Positions 1 to 6,421 of a DNA stretch of 7,893 bases are shown here, in pieces. Every line of letters begins with the position of its first letter. Position 1 is the first letter of the stretch. The stretch is taken from positions 1 through 7,893 of the forward strand of contig DUGC01000004.1 of the NCBI GenBank assembly GCA_013331625.1, in the 5' to 3' direction. The notes beneath the pieces were generated by a model. The model had not been told where the DNA came from, made no database searches, and worked only from the letters and a program-made list of their open reading frames with translations. Source of the stretch: Candidatus Iainarchaeum sp. Lineage in GTDB: Archaea > Iainarchaeota > Iainarchaeia > Iainarchaeales > Iainarchaeaceae. The position numbers were made by a program, and so were the translations under genes.

Positions 1-1017
1 GGCGCTGATTATAATCGGGTTGTACGCGGGAAATTTTACAAGGACTGGGCAACGGCAACTGCATATGTTGCGCGTGAGATTGATGAGAAAGGGGTTGAAT
101 CGGGCGAGCCGACACTCACGTTCATTTTCCCGCTCTCTGATGAGATAAGCACGGGGGCGGCGGCAGACTTGTGCTCTACAAAAAGCCCTGGTGCCGAGAG
201 GAGCTATTGCAATATCTGCACTGGCGATGCGAACAGGTTTGAGCGCTCCTCAAGGGCAATTGGCCATGCGCTTGAAGTGCTTTCAGGATATGATTACAGG
301 GTTTTTCCGATCGCGGCAAGAAGCCCTCAGGGCATGGTCGTGCCAGACCCTTTATGCAATGAGGACGGCAGCATTTGCACATCAGGGAACTGCCAGCCAT
401 GCTGCGGCACGCTAAATTGCACCGAGTGCCCGGTTGAGGGGCTTCACGGAACGCCGGAGGATATAAGCCAGCTCAGGCAGGATATGGCAAGGCTTGCGGC
501 AGGGACAGGGGGAAAAGTAATAGATATGATAGGTGATGAGTATGCAAGCCATATGCAGGACGGGATCATGCGCATAATCAATGAGGCCGCATCGCAGAAA
601 TTTTCGTTCGGGACAAAAAAGGAAGGTGCCCAAAAATATGCGGTCACGCGCTCAATTCCCATGAGGGGGGGCAAAACCGCACAAGTGAGGTTCTGGCTTT
701 ATAAGGAAAAATCCGACCACACAATTGAGCGCCTGCCACCCTTGCGCCTAAGGCCATTTGTTTCAGCTTTTGCTTCTCCACGATCGCTAAGCCTTGCAAG
801 CGGAGCAACTGTAAAGGCCGTAGGGGCGGCTTATAGCCCCAACGGGCTTGATGTGAACGCACAATGGTTCCTTGATGGCGAGTTGCTGGCAGGCGGCAAA
901 CAACCTCCGGAAACAGAATTCACCATTTCACAAAAAGGGATGCACACCCTCTCGCTGCGCGCAACCGATTCGGACGGCAATTCAAGCAGCGCGGATATCG
1001 CCATAACCGTAAACTGA
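1..1017 (+). CDS. Secreted vWA-domain protein with Cys-rich insertions and C-terminal PKD/Ig-like domain (5' truncated)
   Basis: The frame is open from base 1 to a TGA at 1015-1017, giving 338 codons. The start and any signal peptide or N-terminal anchor lie outside the window; a TTG at 169 is internal and is not taken as the start. Residues about 1-195 fit the C-terminal half of a vWA fold: a strand (LTFIFPLSDE, about 37-46), a helix plus strand (ALEVLSGYDYRVFPIAA, about 90-106) and a late helix ending AAGTGGKVIDM, typical of the closing vWA segment. Two loops carry ten cysteines (58, 70, 73, and 119-143 with seven), including a CC pair, which suggests disulfides and an extracytoplasmic location. 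Residues about 260-338 form a PKD/Ig-like domain (WFLDGE, then HTLSLRATDSDGN and a final strand). There is no C-terminal membrane segment. The vWA metal-site (MIDAS) DxSxS motif would lie upstream of the window and cannot be judged. The gene converges on the secretion operon across a 47-bp gap. A role in adhesion or as a pilus-associated protein is inference only. Confidence 0.75.
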   Translation, partial: GADYNRVVRGKFYKDWATATAYVAREIDEKGVESGEPTLTFIFPLSDEISTGAAADLCSTKSPGAERSYCNICTGDANRFERSSRAIGHALEVLSGYDYRVFPIAARSPQGMVVPDPLCNEDGSICTSGNCQPCCGTLNCTECPVEGLHGTPEDISQLRQDMARLAAGTGGKVIDMIGDEYASHMQDGIMRIINEAASQKFSFGTKKEGAQKYAVTRSIPMRGGKTAQVRFWLYKEKSDHTIERLPPLRLRPFVSAFASPRSLSLASGATVKAVGAAYSPNGLDVNAQWFLDGELLAGGKQPPETEFTISQKGMHTLSLRATDSDGNSSSADIAITVN

Positions 1018-1064
1018 GGGGAAAAAGCCCAAAAGAGCAGTAATTTGGGATTGTGGCAATAATC
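1018..1064. terminator. Convergent intergenic gap with T-rich tracts
   Basis: This 47-bp gap separates the stop codons of the convergent vWA gene and secretion operon. Read on the minus strand, 1018-1037 contains two T runs (TTTT and TTTTT) just past the last operon stop, the kind of oligo-T signal archaeal RNA polymerase uses to terminate. On the plus strand, T runs occur at 1079-1083 and 1088-1091, inside the end of the opposing gene. I see no convincing hairpin. A bidirectional termination zone is plausible but unproven. Confidence 0.3.
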
Positions 1065-1490
1065 TCATTCGACTATAATTTTTGAAATTTTACCGGCTTT
1101 GCATGTCACTTTCACAACCGCAGGGAGCATTACGGGGGCATTGAGGACCTGCACGTTGCAGCTTGTGCAGTAGTTGAGCTTGCGGAATTTGTCGCGCAGC
1201 GTACTTACAGTGATGTTTTCATCCCCTGCCCCTTCCTTTGAAATTAGCATGAGCCCGCAGTCCTGATCCCCTGCCGCAAGGCATTGCTGCCAGCAGGAAT
1301 TCACTTTCCCCGCGAACTGGTTTATATTGACCTCGCGCACCCCTTCGCCCTTTGGCTGCTGGCCTGGCATGAGCATTGATGATATTGCCCCCTGCAATCC
1401 TGCAAAATCCATGTTGAACATGAATATGGTGATAAGGCCCGCCACGACTATTGTAAAGACCATGTACCCGACAAGCTCTATAGTCTGCAT
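1065..1490 (-). CDS. Single-pass, pilin-like N-terminus, six-cysteine secreted-domain protein
   Basis: This is the last gene of the operon, 141 aa. Residues 1-29 begin MQTIELVGYM and continue into one hydrophobic helix (about 7-26), which resembles a mature type IV pilin N-terminus with Glu at position 5. The remainder is polar and holds six cysteines (66, 70, 78, 108, 111, 130; CxxxC and CxxC spacing), as expected for a disulfide-stabilised domain outside the membrane, ending in a strand-like VVKVTCKAGKISKIIV tail. A prepilin leader is excluded: the same frame has a TGA at 1500-1502, only three codons upstream, with no alternative start between. The ATG at 1490 is preceded by GTGAT (1494-1498) with a 3-nt spacer, a good archaeal Shine-Dalgarno match that overlaps the stop of the preceding microgene. 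The likely role is a pseudopilin-like or membrane-anchored component of the machine encoded upstream. I recognise no named family. Existence as a gene is well supported; function is inferred. Confidence 0.8.
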   Translation of the reverse strand: MQTIELVGYMVFTIVVAGLITIFMFNMDFAGLQGAISSMLMPGQQPKGEGVREVNINQFAGKVNSCWQQCLAAGDQDCGLMLISKEGAGDENITVSTLRDKFRKLNYCTSCNVQVLNAPVMLPAVVKVTCKAGKISKIIVE

Positions 1491-1494
1491 GTAA

Positions 1495-1587
1495 TCACTT
1501 CAGCGCGCCTACAAAATACATTATTATGAGCGCGAAAGCCGCGACCGCAATGACGAGCTCGATTATGGTTTCAACTGTGGTGTTCAT
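1495..1587 (-). CDS. 30-residue single-transmembrane microprotein
   Basis: ATG at 1585-1587 overlaps the TGA of the upstream GspF-type gene as ATGA, and its own TGA (1495-1497) ends 4 nt before the ATG of the next gene. The 30 residues start MNTTVETIIELVIAVAAF and continue as one hydrophobic helix (about 8-28) ending GALK; there is no soluble domain. Exact 4-nt overlap, tight spacing to the next gene and a fully hydrophobic translation argue for a real gene despite its size. If the initiator Met is removed, Glu falls at position 5, as in mature type IV or Flp pilins; the TIIELV stretch also resembles the TIELV of the next protein. Upstream codons in this frame lie inside the GspF gene and offer no ATG, GTG or TTG for at least a dozen codons, so no prepilin leader is evident. 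It could be a minimal pilin-like subunit or a small membrane regulator of the platform protein; neither is shown. Confidence 0.6.
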   Translation of the reverse strand: MNTTVETIIELVIAVAAFALIIMYFVGALK

Positions 1588-3452
1588 CTGACCAAAACCC
1601 CCTTGAATATTATCTCCGTGAACGCAAAATATCCCCCGAAAAGCATGAAAGTGTAAATCATGAATGCGAGAAGGGTGTTTGAAAATATTACCTTGGCGAT
1701 CCTGTACCTGTCAGTCCCGCTCTGGATATTTGCAAGGAAGACTGAAAGTATTATTGTGGTTTCCAGAAAATACAGCCCCACTATGAGCTCAAGGACCGTG
1801 GGCGGGATTATCGAGGACACTTTTGCAAGCTCAAGGTCAATTGTCTCGCTTCCGACTGCGAGCAGGACCGTGTTGATTTTCTGCTGGATGAACTCAAGCG
1901 ACATCACGATGGCAGCCGCCATGACGGTTGCAGTGGTTGCAAGGAGCGGGGCGAGCACGGTGACGGAAATTGACACGATGGAAATCGTCTCTGCAAGAAG
2001 TGTCTGGATATAGTCGTCAAGCTTGTATATCGAGAGAGTCTGCGAGCGGATCATCTTTGCAGATTTTGCGGCACTCTTCTGGTCTATTTCGGTAAAGCCC
2101 GCGATCCTTCTGAGTATTTGCACCATCCTGCGCGAGGGTGCAAGCTGCGGAAGGGTCTTTTCCATCGTGGTGCGGATCGAAGCTTTCGTGTTGTCAAGCT
2201 TTTCCTTTAGCGCCCTTATGATTTTCACGGTCGCGTGCCCGCCAAACCCGTGCCGCTCGTAGTCATTCACGACATCGCCAAGTATGCTTTCCATCGAGCG
2301 GTTCAATGAGAGGTAACTTGCAAAAATCTGCAGGAGATGGGGGATATCACGCTCCGTCTCATCCATCTCAAGCCACACCTGCTCATTCCTTTTTGCATAG
2401 AGGAATGCGAGGAGTTCGATTGCAAGAAATATCCCGAAAAGGCCAAGCCAGACGACGAATACCGATTCAAGCGAATACTCCCTTGCAACCCCTGCAGGGG
2501 TCTCCATGTTGATTGAAAGTATGTGCATCCCCGGAAATATGAAGAATATCACTGCAAGGCCGAAAGCCAGCTCGTACCAAAGGGCGGGGATTTCGCTAAA
2601 TCGCGGGCTTGTGGAAACTTCTATCGTGCTGACCTGTATCCTGTTGGTCGCAAAGTTCATGGACATGAAAAGGAGCATGCTCGGGAAAAAGACCACATAA
2701 ATGAATATGAGCAGCGGCACGTTCGTGAGCTGGGGCAAAAATATCGTGATGAGCGGGAGGAGTATGAGCGACATCATCGGGACGAGCACCCCGACTGAAA
2801 TGAGTGTTTTTGTCTGGTTGGAAAGGTTTTCGGTTGCCCTCTTGCCCGAATCATAGTAGCTAAGTATCACTGTTTCAATCACTTCATCGATTATTGCCGC
2901 CCTCTCAGAGGCCTGCGTCTCTATTGCAGTCTGGAGGAGGGTGAGGCCTTTTACGAATTCAGGGTTTATCCTGAGCCATATGGGGATATAGTGGCCGAAT
3001 GCCTCCCCAAGCGTCATGTATTCTTTGGAAGCTATTTTTTCCACAATGTCACGCAGCTGCTTGCCGAGCGTGCCGCTTACGTTTTGTGATGAGAAGGAGA
3101 TCGCAGCTTCCATGCTTGTATTGAGCGAGATGTAGTTTGAAATTTCAAGCAGGGCCTGCAGCATCTCCTCGCGGAAAGCCACAACCCGCTGGCTGTACTC
3201 GATGCTCACTGCCCATACAATGGAGCCCAAAGAAAGGATCACGCCTATAAATGCAAACATATAAGGGAGCAGCGGCAGGGGCAGTAAGAGCAGCGCGAGT
3301 GCTGATGCTGCAATCATGCATATCAGGCTGCCGGATGCCACTTCAGAAGAGCTGTAGGGAAATTCGACAAGCTCGAATTTTTCGTCCCAATTGTCGATCG
3401 GCGGCACCAGAGGGAACTTTCTGCCAAGCTCATAGACAAAGCCAAAGTACAT
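1584..3452 (-). CDS. Double-GspF (FlaJ/TadC-like) type II/IV secretion membrane platform protein
   Basis: A 622-aa polytopic protein, the inner-membrane platform that partners the secretion ATPase in archaeal pili, archaella and related machines. Two GspF units are visible. The first has paired membrane helices at about 42-84, a cytoplasmic helical domain at about 90-215 and helices at about 217-265. The second has helices at about 292-312 and 330-353, a cytoplasmic domain at about 360-485 and helices at about 488-520, 548-577 and 588-612. The units share an obvious signature: ISNYISLNTSMEAAI (about 104-118) and FASYLSLNRSMESIL (about 377-391). Fused double-GspF architecture is typical of archaeal FlaJ-like proteins. 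The length is somewhat above ArlJ/FlaJ, which is usually about 550 aa. ATG at 3452 lies 4 nt after the ATPase stop; no strong Shine-Dalgarno motif is seen, which fits translational coupling. The TGA overlaps the start of the microprotein gene. The family call is firm; which machine it serves is not. Confidence 0.9.
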   Translation of the reverse strand: MYFGFVYELGRKFPLVPPIDNWDEKFELVEFPYSSSEVASGSLICMIAASALALLLLPLPLLPYMFAFIGVILSLGSIVWAVSIEYSQRVVAFREEMLQALLEISNYISLNTSMEAAISFSSQNVSGTLGKQLRDIVEKIASKEYMTLGEAFGHYIPIWLRINPEFVKGLTLLQTAIETQASERAAIIDEVIETVILSYYDSGKRATENLSNQTKTLISVGVLVPMMSLILLPLITIFLPQLTNVPLLIFIYVVFFPSMLLFMSMNFATNRIQVSTIEVSTSPRFSEIPALWYELAFGLAVIFFIFPGMHILSINMETPAGVAREYSLESVFVVWLGLFGIFLAIELLAFLYAKRNEQVWLEMDETERDIPHLLQIFASYLSLNRSMESILGDVVNDYERHGFGGHATVKIIRALKEKLDNTKASIRTTMEKTLPQLAPSRRMVQILRRIAGFTEIDQKSAAKSAKMIRSQTLSIYKLDDYIQTLLAETISIVSISVTVLAPLLATTATVMAAAIVMSLEFIQQKINTVLLAVGSETIDLELAKVSSIIPPTVLELIVGLYFLETTIILSVFLANIQSGTDRYRIAKVIFSNTLLAFMIYTFMLFGGYFAFTEIIFKGVLVR

Positions 3453-3456
3453 CCCA

Positions 3457-5136
3457 TCAGCCGCCCTGCTGTTGCTGCAAAAGCGCGCTTACCCTTTTTG
3501 TGAACTCTGACTGGAACTTTTCAATGTTATCCGCCTTTTCCAGCGGGTTAATCTCTTCAAAAAGGGCAGTGAATACCATGTTTGCCTTGGAAGTATATTC
3601 CGCCTCAAGGCGCGAGTCGTTATCTCCAATGAGGCGCAGGTACTCGTTTTTTGCCCAGCCGCGCAAAAAGATGTCGCGCAGGGCGGCATCGTAATTCCTG
3701 TAGCCGCGCGTCTTTGATATTATCTCATTTATCAGCACTGACTTGCCTTTAAGGAGGATGTCTGTTGCTTTGAGTGCATCTGTCTTTGGATCGTATACCA
3801 AAAGGTCCTGGAATACCGGCTCGTCATTCCATTCCTTGAGCACTTCGGTGACCTGTGTCACCCTCCTGTCACGGTGCAGGCCGCTTGGCGATTTTATCTG
3901 CTTGATAATCACAATGAGGTCAGTTACCTTGAACGAGCCCTTTGGCACGTTTAAGTCGTTGACCAGCCGGTCATAGACGCCGTAAGGGTTGTCTGCATGG
4001 ATCGTCCCTGCAACGCTCATTGACATTGCACCGACCCTCATTGCCTCATATAGTATTTTTGCCTCCTCCGACCTCACTTCACCGAGCACCAGGCACGAGT
4101 CTCCAAGGCGCAGGGATGTACGCAGACCATGCTCGAAGGAAATCTCAAGCCCTTCAGCCATGAGCGCCGACCTCACCTTGAGAGAGAGGAGATCCAGGCC
4201 CAGGCTCTTGTACTTGTCAACCGGCAGCTCCTGCGTGTCCTCAATTGTGATTATCCTGTATTTGGGCAATATCTCAAGGATCAGTGCCCCCAAAAGCGAG
4301 GTCTTTCCTGAGCCGCGCGGCCCTGCCACGAGGAATGTCCTTCCGTGCGATATTGCAAATGACATAAGGCCTGAAAACAGGTCGTTGAGGGTTTTGTTTT
4401 TCTGGAACAAAACCAGGGTCCACGGGTTTTCCCTGTGCTTTCTTATGCTATAGCCAATGCCGTGAACTGAAAACGGGGGCGTCACGGCTTCCACCCTTGC
4501 CCGCTGGTTGTCGACAAACAGCTCTCCGTCAAGCTGCGGCTGCGCCTTGTTGAGGGGCCTTCCGGACTCGAGCTTGAGGCGGGTTGCAAGGTATTCAAGG
4601 AAATCTATCGAGGGGTAAATGTTTGTCTGGCACTCCTGGAATTCGTCATGCACCACAATAAAGGGCGTCTGGAATTCCGGCGGGTTGATGTTTATTTCCT
4701 GTATGTGCGGGTCTAGCAGGAGGTAGTTGAGGATGCCGAGCTTTTTTATCCACGTGTTGAGGAGCGGGTCGGAAAAGTCCCTCTGCTCATATTTCTTGTA
4801 GAGCTCCTTGAGCTCGTCATAGTTCCTCTCGAACTGCGGCGTTTTTATGACATAAGTGGGCCTGATCTGGTTTTCAATGGAAACAATCTCGACATTTGCA
4901 TCCTTGACCTGATATGAGCCCAGCACTTTGCCTTCAACCGGCTTTATGAGGACATCGACAAAAAAAGGGTACATCACGAACTGCTTTTCCCTGATGTAGT
5001 GCTGCTTTGTGAAAAGCTTGCTTTTGTATATGACAAGGTCAAGGTCCGCCGTCGGCTTGACGCATAATCTGCACTGGGCAAAGTTAATGTCACTTAGGCC
5101 ATCGCAGTTCTCGCAGTCCTTTTCCTTGTACTTCAC
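3457..5136 (-). CDS. Type II/IV secretion system ATPase (FlaI/TadA/GspE superfamily) with N-terminal four-Cys cluster
   Basis: A 559-aa hexameric AAA-like ATPase expected to power assembly or secretion by driving the adjacent GspF-type platform. Visible motifs: Walker A GPRGSGKTS (272-280), Asp box ITIEDTQEL (296-304), Walker B LVLGEVRSEEA (349-359) and His box GTIHADNPYGVYDR (377-390). An N-terminal domain (about 30-235) holds the usual Arg-bearing substrate segments (such as GIGYSIRKHRENPWT). Residues 8-25 contain CENC, ten residues, then CRLC, a probable zinc knuckle. The C-terminal extension (about 440-559) is helical and ends in a Gln/Gly tail. The start is GTG at 5136, overlapping the previous TGA as GTGA. 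A purine-rich GGAGG (5147-5151) sits 10 nt upstream and supports this start, and the Cys cluster close behind it would be lost from later starts. The family is certain; pilus, secretion and archaellum-like outputs cannot be separated here. Confidence 0.95.
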   Translation of the reverse strand: MKYKEKDCENCDGLSDINFAQCRLCVKPTADLDLVIYKSKLFTKQHYIREKQFVMYPFFVDVLIKPVEGKVLGSYQVKDANVEIVSIENQIRPTYVIKTPQFERNYDELKELYKKYEQRDFSDPLLNTWIKKLGILNYLLLDPHIQEININPPEFQTPFIVVHDEFQECQTNIYPSIDFLEYLATRLKLESGRPLNKAQPQLDGELFVDNQRARVEAVTPPFSVHGIGYSIRKHRENPWTLVLFQKNKTLNDLFSGLMSFAISHGRTFLVAGPRGSGKTSLLGALILEILPKYRIITIEDTQELPVDKYKSLGLDLLSLKVRSALMAEGLEISFEHGLRTSLRLGDSCLVLGEVRSEEAKILYEAMRVGAMSMSVAGTIHADNPYGVYDRLVNDLNVPKGSFKVTDLIVIIKQIKSPSGLHRDRRVTQVTEVLKEWNDEPVFQDLLVYDPKTDALKATDILLKGKSVLINEIISKTRGYRNYDAALRDIFLRGWAKNEYLRLIGDNDSRLEAEYTSKANMVFTALFEEINPLEKADNIEKFQSEFTKRVSALLQQQQGG

Positions 5137-5645
5137 CCGCCCTTCCCCTCCCTTGCATTCATGCCCTCAAGCCTGTTTATCCTGCGCTCGGCATCATTTG
5201 CTATTTCCGCCATGTCCATAAACAGGTTCTTGAAATTATAGGTGCGCGACTCGCCTTCAATGCGCTCTATCTCCCCGACCCTGTCGGCAAGGAGCTTTGA
5301 ACTGTCAAGGGGGGCAAGGCCCCTTAGGGAATTGTTATAGCTGTTTATGCTTTTTTCAATCTCGGAGAGGAGCACTGAGCTGAGCGAGAACCTTGTGGAT
5401 AAAAGCCGTGTCTTCTTTTCAATGTCCGAAAGCCTCCGTAGCCCCTGGGCAGAATACCCTTCAGTTTCTGCATGCGAAAGCAGGCGCGAAACCCTTTCGG
5501 TCTTTGAACTGAGCATGTTCACCTGCGCCTGTATGAAGCGCAGCTCCTCAAGGGGCTCTGTGTCATCCTGGCCTTTGAGGACCACAAAAGCGTCAAGATT
5601 TCCATCAAATGTCTTTGCAAATTCCTTTTTTTTGCCCTGAGCCAT
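5133..5645 (-). CDS. Helical/coiled-coil protein of unknown function, second in secretion operon
   Basis: 170 aa, no cysteine, no membrane segment and no signal peptide, so probably cytoplasmic. After a basic N-terminus (GKKKEFAKTFDG) and a short hydrophobic patch (about 18-24, DAFVVLKG), residues about 32-106 and 117-162 are heptad-like, charged helices (for example EELRFIQAQVNML, RLSDIEKKTRLLS, EIANDAERRINRLE). I do not recognise a family. ATG at 5645 follows the previous stop by 16 nt; a G run (5652-5656) lies 6 nt upstream. Its last codons (REGKGG) double as the Shine-Dalgarno region for the ATPase, and its TGA overlaps the ATPase GTG, so the two proteins are probably made together. An adaptor or regulator of the ATPase, loosely analogous in position to archaellum accessory proteins, is an inference from operon order. 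Confidence 0.8.
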   Translation of the reverse strand: MAQGKKKEFAKTFDGNLDAFVVLKGQDDTEPLEELRFIQAQVNMLSSKTERVSRLLSHAETEGYSAQGLRRLSDIEKKTRLLSTRFSLSSVLLSEIEKSINSYNNSLRGLAPLDSSKLLADRVGEIERIEGESRTYNFKNLFMDMAEIANDAERRINRLEGMNAREGKGG

Positions 5646-5661
5646 TTTTTTCCCCCAAAGG

Positions 5662-6276
5662 CTAATGCATCCCGAAAAGATTCTTTATGGCACCTGCAAA
5701 GGATGAAAACACGCCTTTTTGCCCGCCGCCTGCAGCAGGCCTCGCTGCGGCCTGCTCAGTTTGGGGATAAATGGCATCGGAGCGGGATTTTTTTTCAAGC
5801 AGATCCACCCGCTCCCCAAGCCGCTCCATGAGGTCAGTGAGTGACTTGAGTGTCTTTTTGGTCTCTGCAACCCCCTGCTGGCTGTAGAGGGCCCCGAGGG
5901 AATCGACCTTGTTTGCAAGGCTTTCGAGCTGCGATTTTGAAGCCTTTGTGGCAAAAATTGCCGCAAGCTCGTCATTTTTCTCCTTTAGCTCGCGCAGCGT
6001 GACAAGGTAATTGTTGATCTGCGTTTCCATGCTGTCAAGGCTGCTCTGCACTGCATTGAGGCGCTCGATCGCATCGGTGGCTTCCGCGAGGGGGACGCCT
6101 ACCGACACAGTGTTCTCAAGGCTTGAGAGCTGGGAATTGAATTTTTCGAGCTCACCAAGAAGGTGCCTTGTGCGCTCAGCCTGCTTGGAGCCGCTCTCTG
6201 CATTCTGGGGGGTGAACTTTGCTATCAGCTCGTTCAGGCCCGCCTTCAGGTCGTTTATCTGGTTTGGCCGCGGCAT
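5662..6276 (-). CDS. Coiled-coil protein with possible C-terminal amphipathic tail, first in secretion operon
   Basis: About 204 aa from the preferred ATG at 6276. GTG at 6285 would add three residues (MIL); GTGAT at 6281-6285, 4 nt before the ATG, is a good Shine-Dalgarno sequence and favours ATG. Residues roughly 10-165 are nearly continuous charged heptads (ELEKFNSQLSSLENTV, LNAVQSSLDSMETQINNYL, LMERLGERVDLLEKK), broken near VSVGVPLAEA. An Ala/Pro/Gly-rich linker (AAARPAAGGGQKG) then leads to a short terminal helix, VFSSFAGAIKNLFGMH, whose hydrophobic residues fall on one face and could touch the membrane or a partner. There are no cysteines, no transmembrane helix and no signal peptide. 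The family is unknown to me. It heads the operon, with a TATA-like box just upstream. A cytoplasmic scaffold or tether for the ATPase and platform is a reasonable guess, not a demonstrated role. Confidence 0.8.
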   Translation of the reverse strand: MPRPNQINDLKAGLNELIAKFTPQNAESGSKQAERTRHLLGELEKFNSQLSSLENTVSVGVPLAEATDAIERLNAVQSSLDSMETQINNYLVTLRELKEKNDELAAIFATKASKSQLESLANKVDSLGALYSQQGVAETKKTLKSLTDLMERLGERVDLLEKKSRSDAIYPQTEQAAARPAAGGGQKGVFSSFAGAIKNLFGMH

Positions 6277-6280
6277 AAGA

Positions 6281-6285
6281 ATCAC
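6281..6285 (-). promoter_or_regulatory. Shine-Dalgarno GTGAT that decides the start of the first operon gene
   Basis: GTGAT on the minus strand, 4 nt before ATG 6276, matches the complement of the archaeal 16S 3' end. The same motif precedes the last operon gene (1494-1498). Its first three bases are also the alternative GTG start, so the two readings are mutually exclusive: ribosome-binding site plus ATG, or leaderless GTG. Confidence 0.5.
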
Positions 6286-6303
6286 TCAATAATGGGTGTA
6301 AGT

Positions 6304-6313
6304 AGTATAAATT
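6304..6313 (-). promoter_or_regulatory. Putative archaeal TATA box for the secretion operon
   Basis: Minus-strand AATTTATACT fits the archaeal TATA consensus and is preceded by a purine-containing stretch (GAAACC) that could act as a TFB element. A transcription start about 25 nt downstream would fall near 6280-6285, giving a 5' leader of only a few nucleotides before ATG 6276, or a leaderless start at GTG 6285. It lies in the only sizeable gap upstream of the operon. Confidence 0.55.
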
Positions 6314-6324
6314 GGTTTCATAGC

Positions 6325-6355
6325 GGCCGGCCCTGCATAATGGCAAAATGGCAAA
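6325..6355. repeat. Palindrome and 8-bp tandem repeat upstream of operon promoter
   Basis: GGCCGGCC at 6325-6332 is a perfect 8-bp palindrome about 12 bp upstream of the TATA-like box. Immediately beyond it, ATGGCAAA is repeated in tandem at 6340-6347 and 6348-6355. Both could be binding sites for a regulator of the operon, since they sit upstream of the presumed TFB element, but short repeats of this size also arise by chance. Confidence 0.3.
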
Positions 6356-6369
6356 ATAACTGCAAGTGC

Positions 6370-6400
6370 AAAAAAGGAAATCCGGGGGCAAAAAAGCCCC
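6370..6400 (-). terminator. Putative terminator downstream of pgk
   Basis: On the minus strand, 22 nt past the pgk stop, GGGGC (6396-6400) and GCCCC (6385-6389) pair around a six-T loop, followed by a T-rich tract ending in TTTTTT (6370-6375). The stem is short (5 bp, all but one pair G-C within a compact hairpin) but the oligo-T tail matches archaeal intrinsic termination. It would separate pgk from the secretion operon on the same strand. Confidence 0.5.
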
Positions 6401-6421
6401 TGAAAAAAGGATAAAATTCCA

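Noticed and set aside
169..171. TTG as the start of the vWA gene
   Set aside because: The frame is open to base 1 and the upstream residues continue the vWA fold, so the gene starts outside the window.
3251..4453. Plus-strand ORFs at 3251-3694, 3743-3976 and 3989-4453
   Set aside because: They lie antisense to the ATPase and platform genes and show no motif; they are shadows of well-supported genes.
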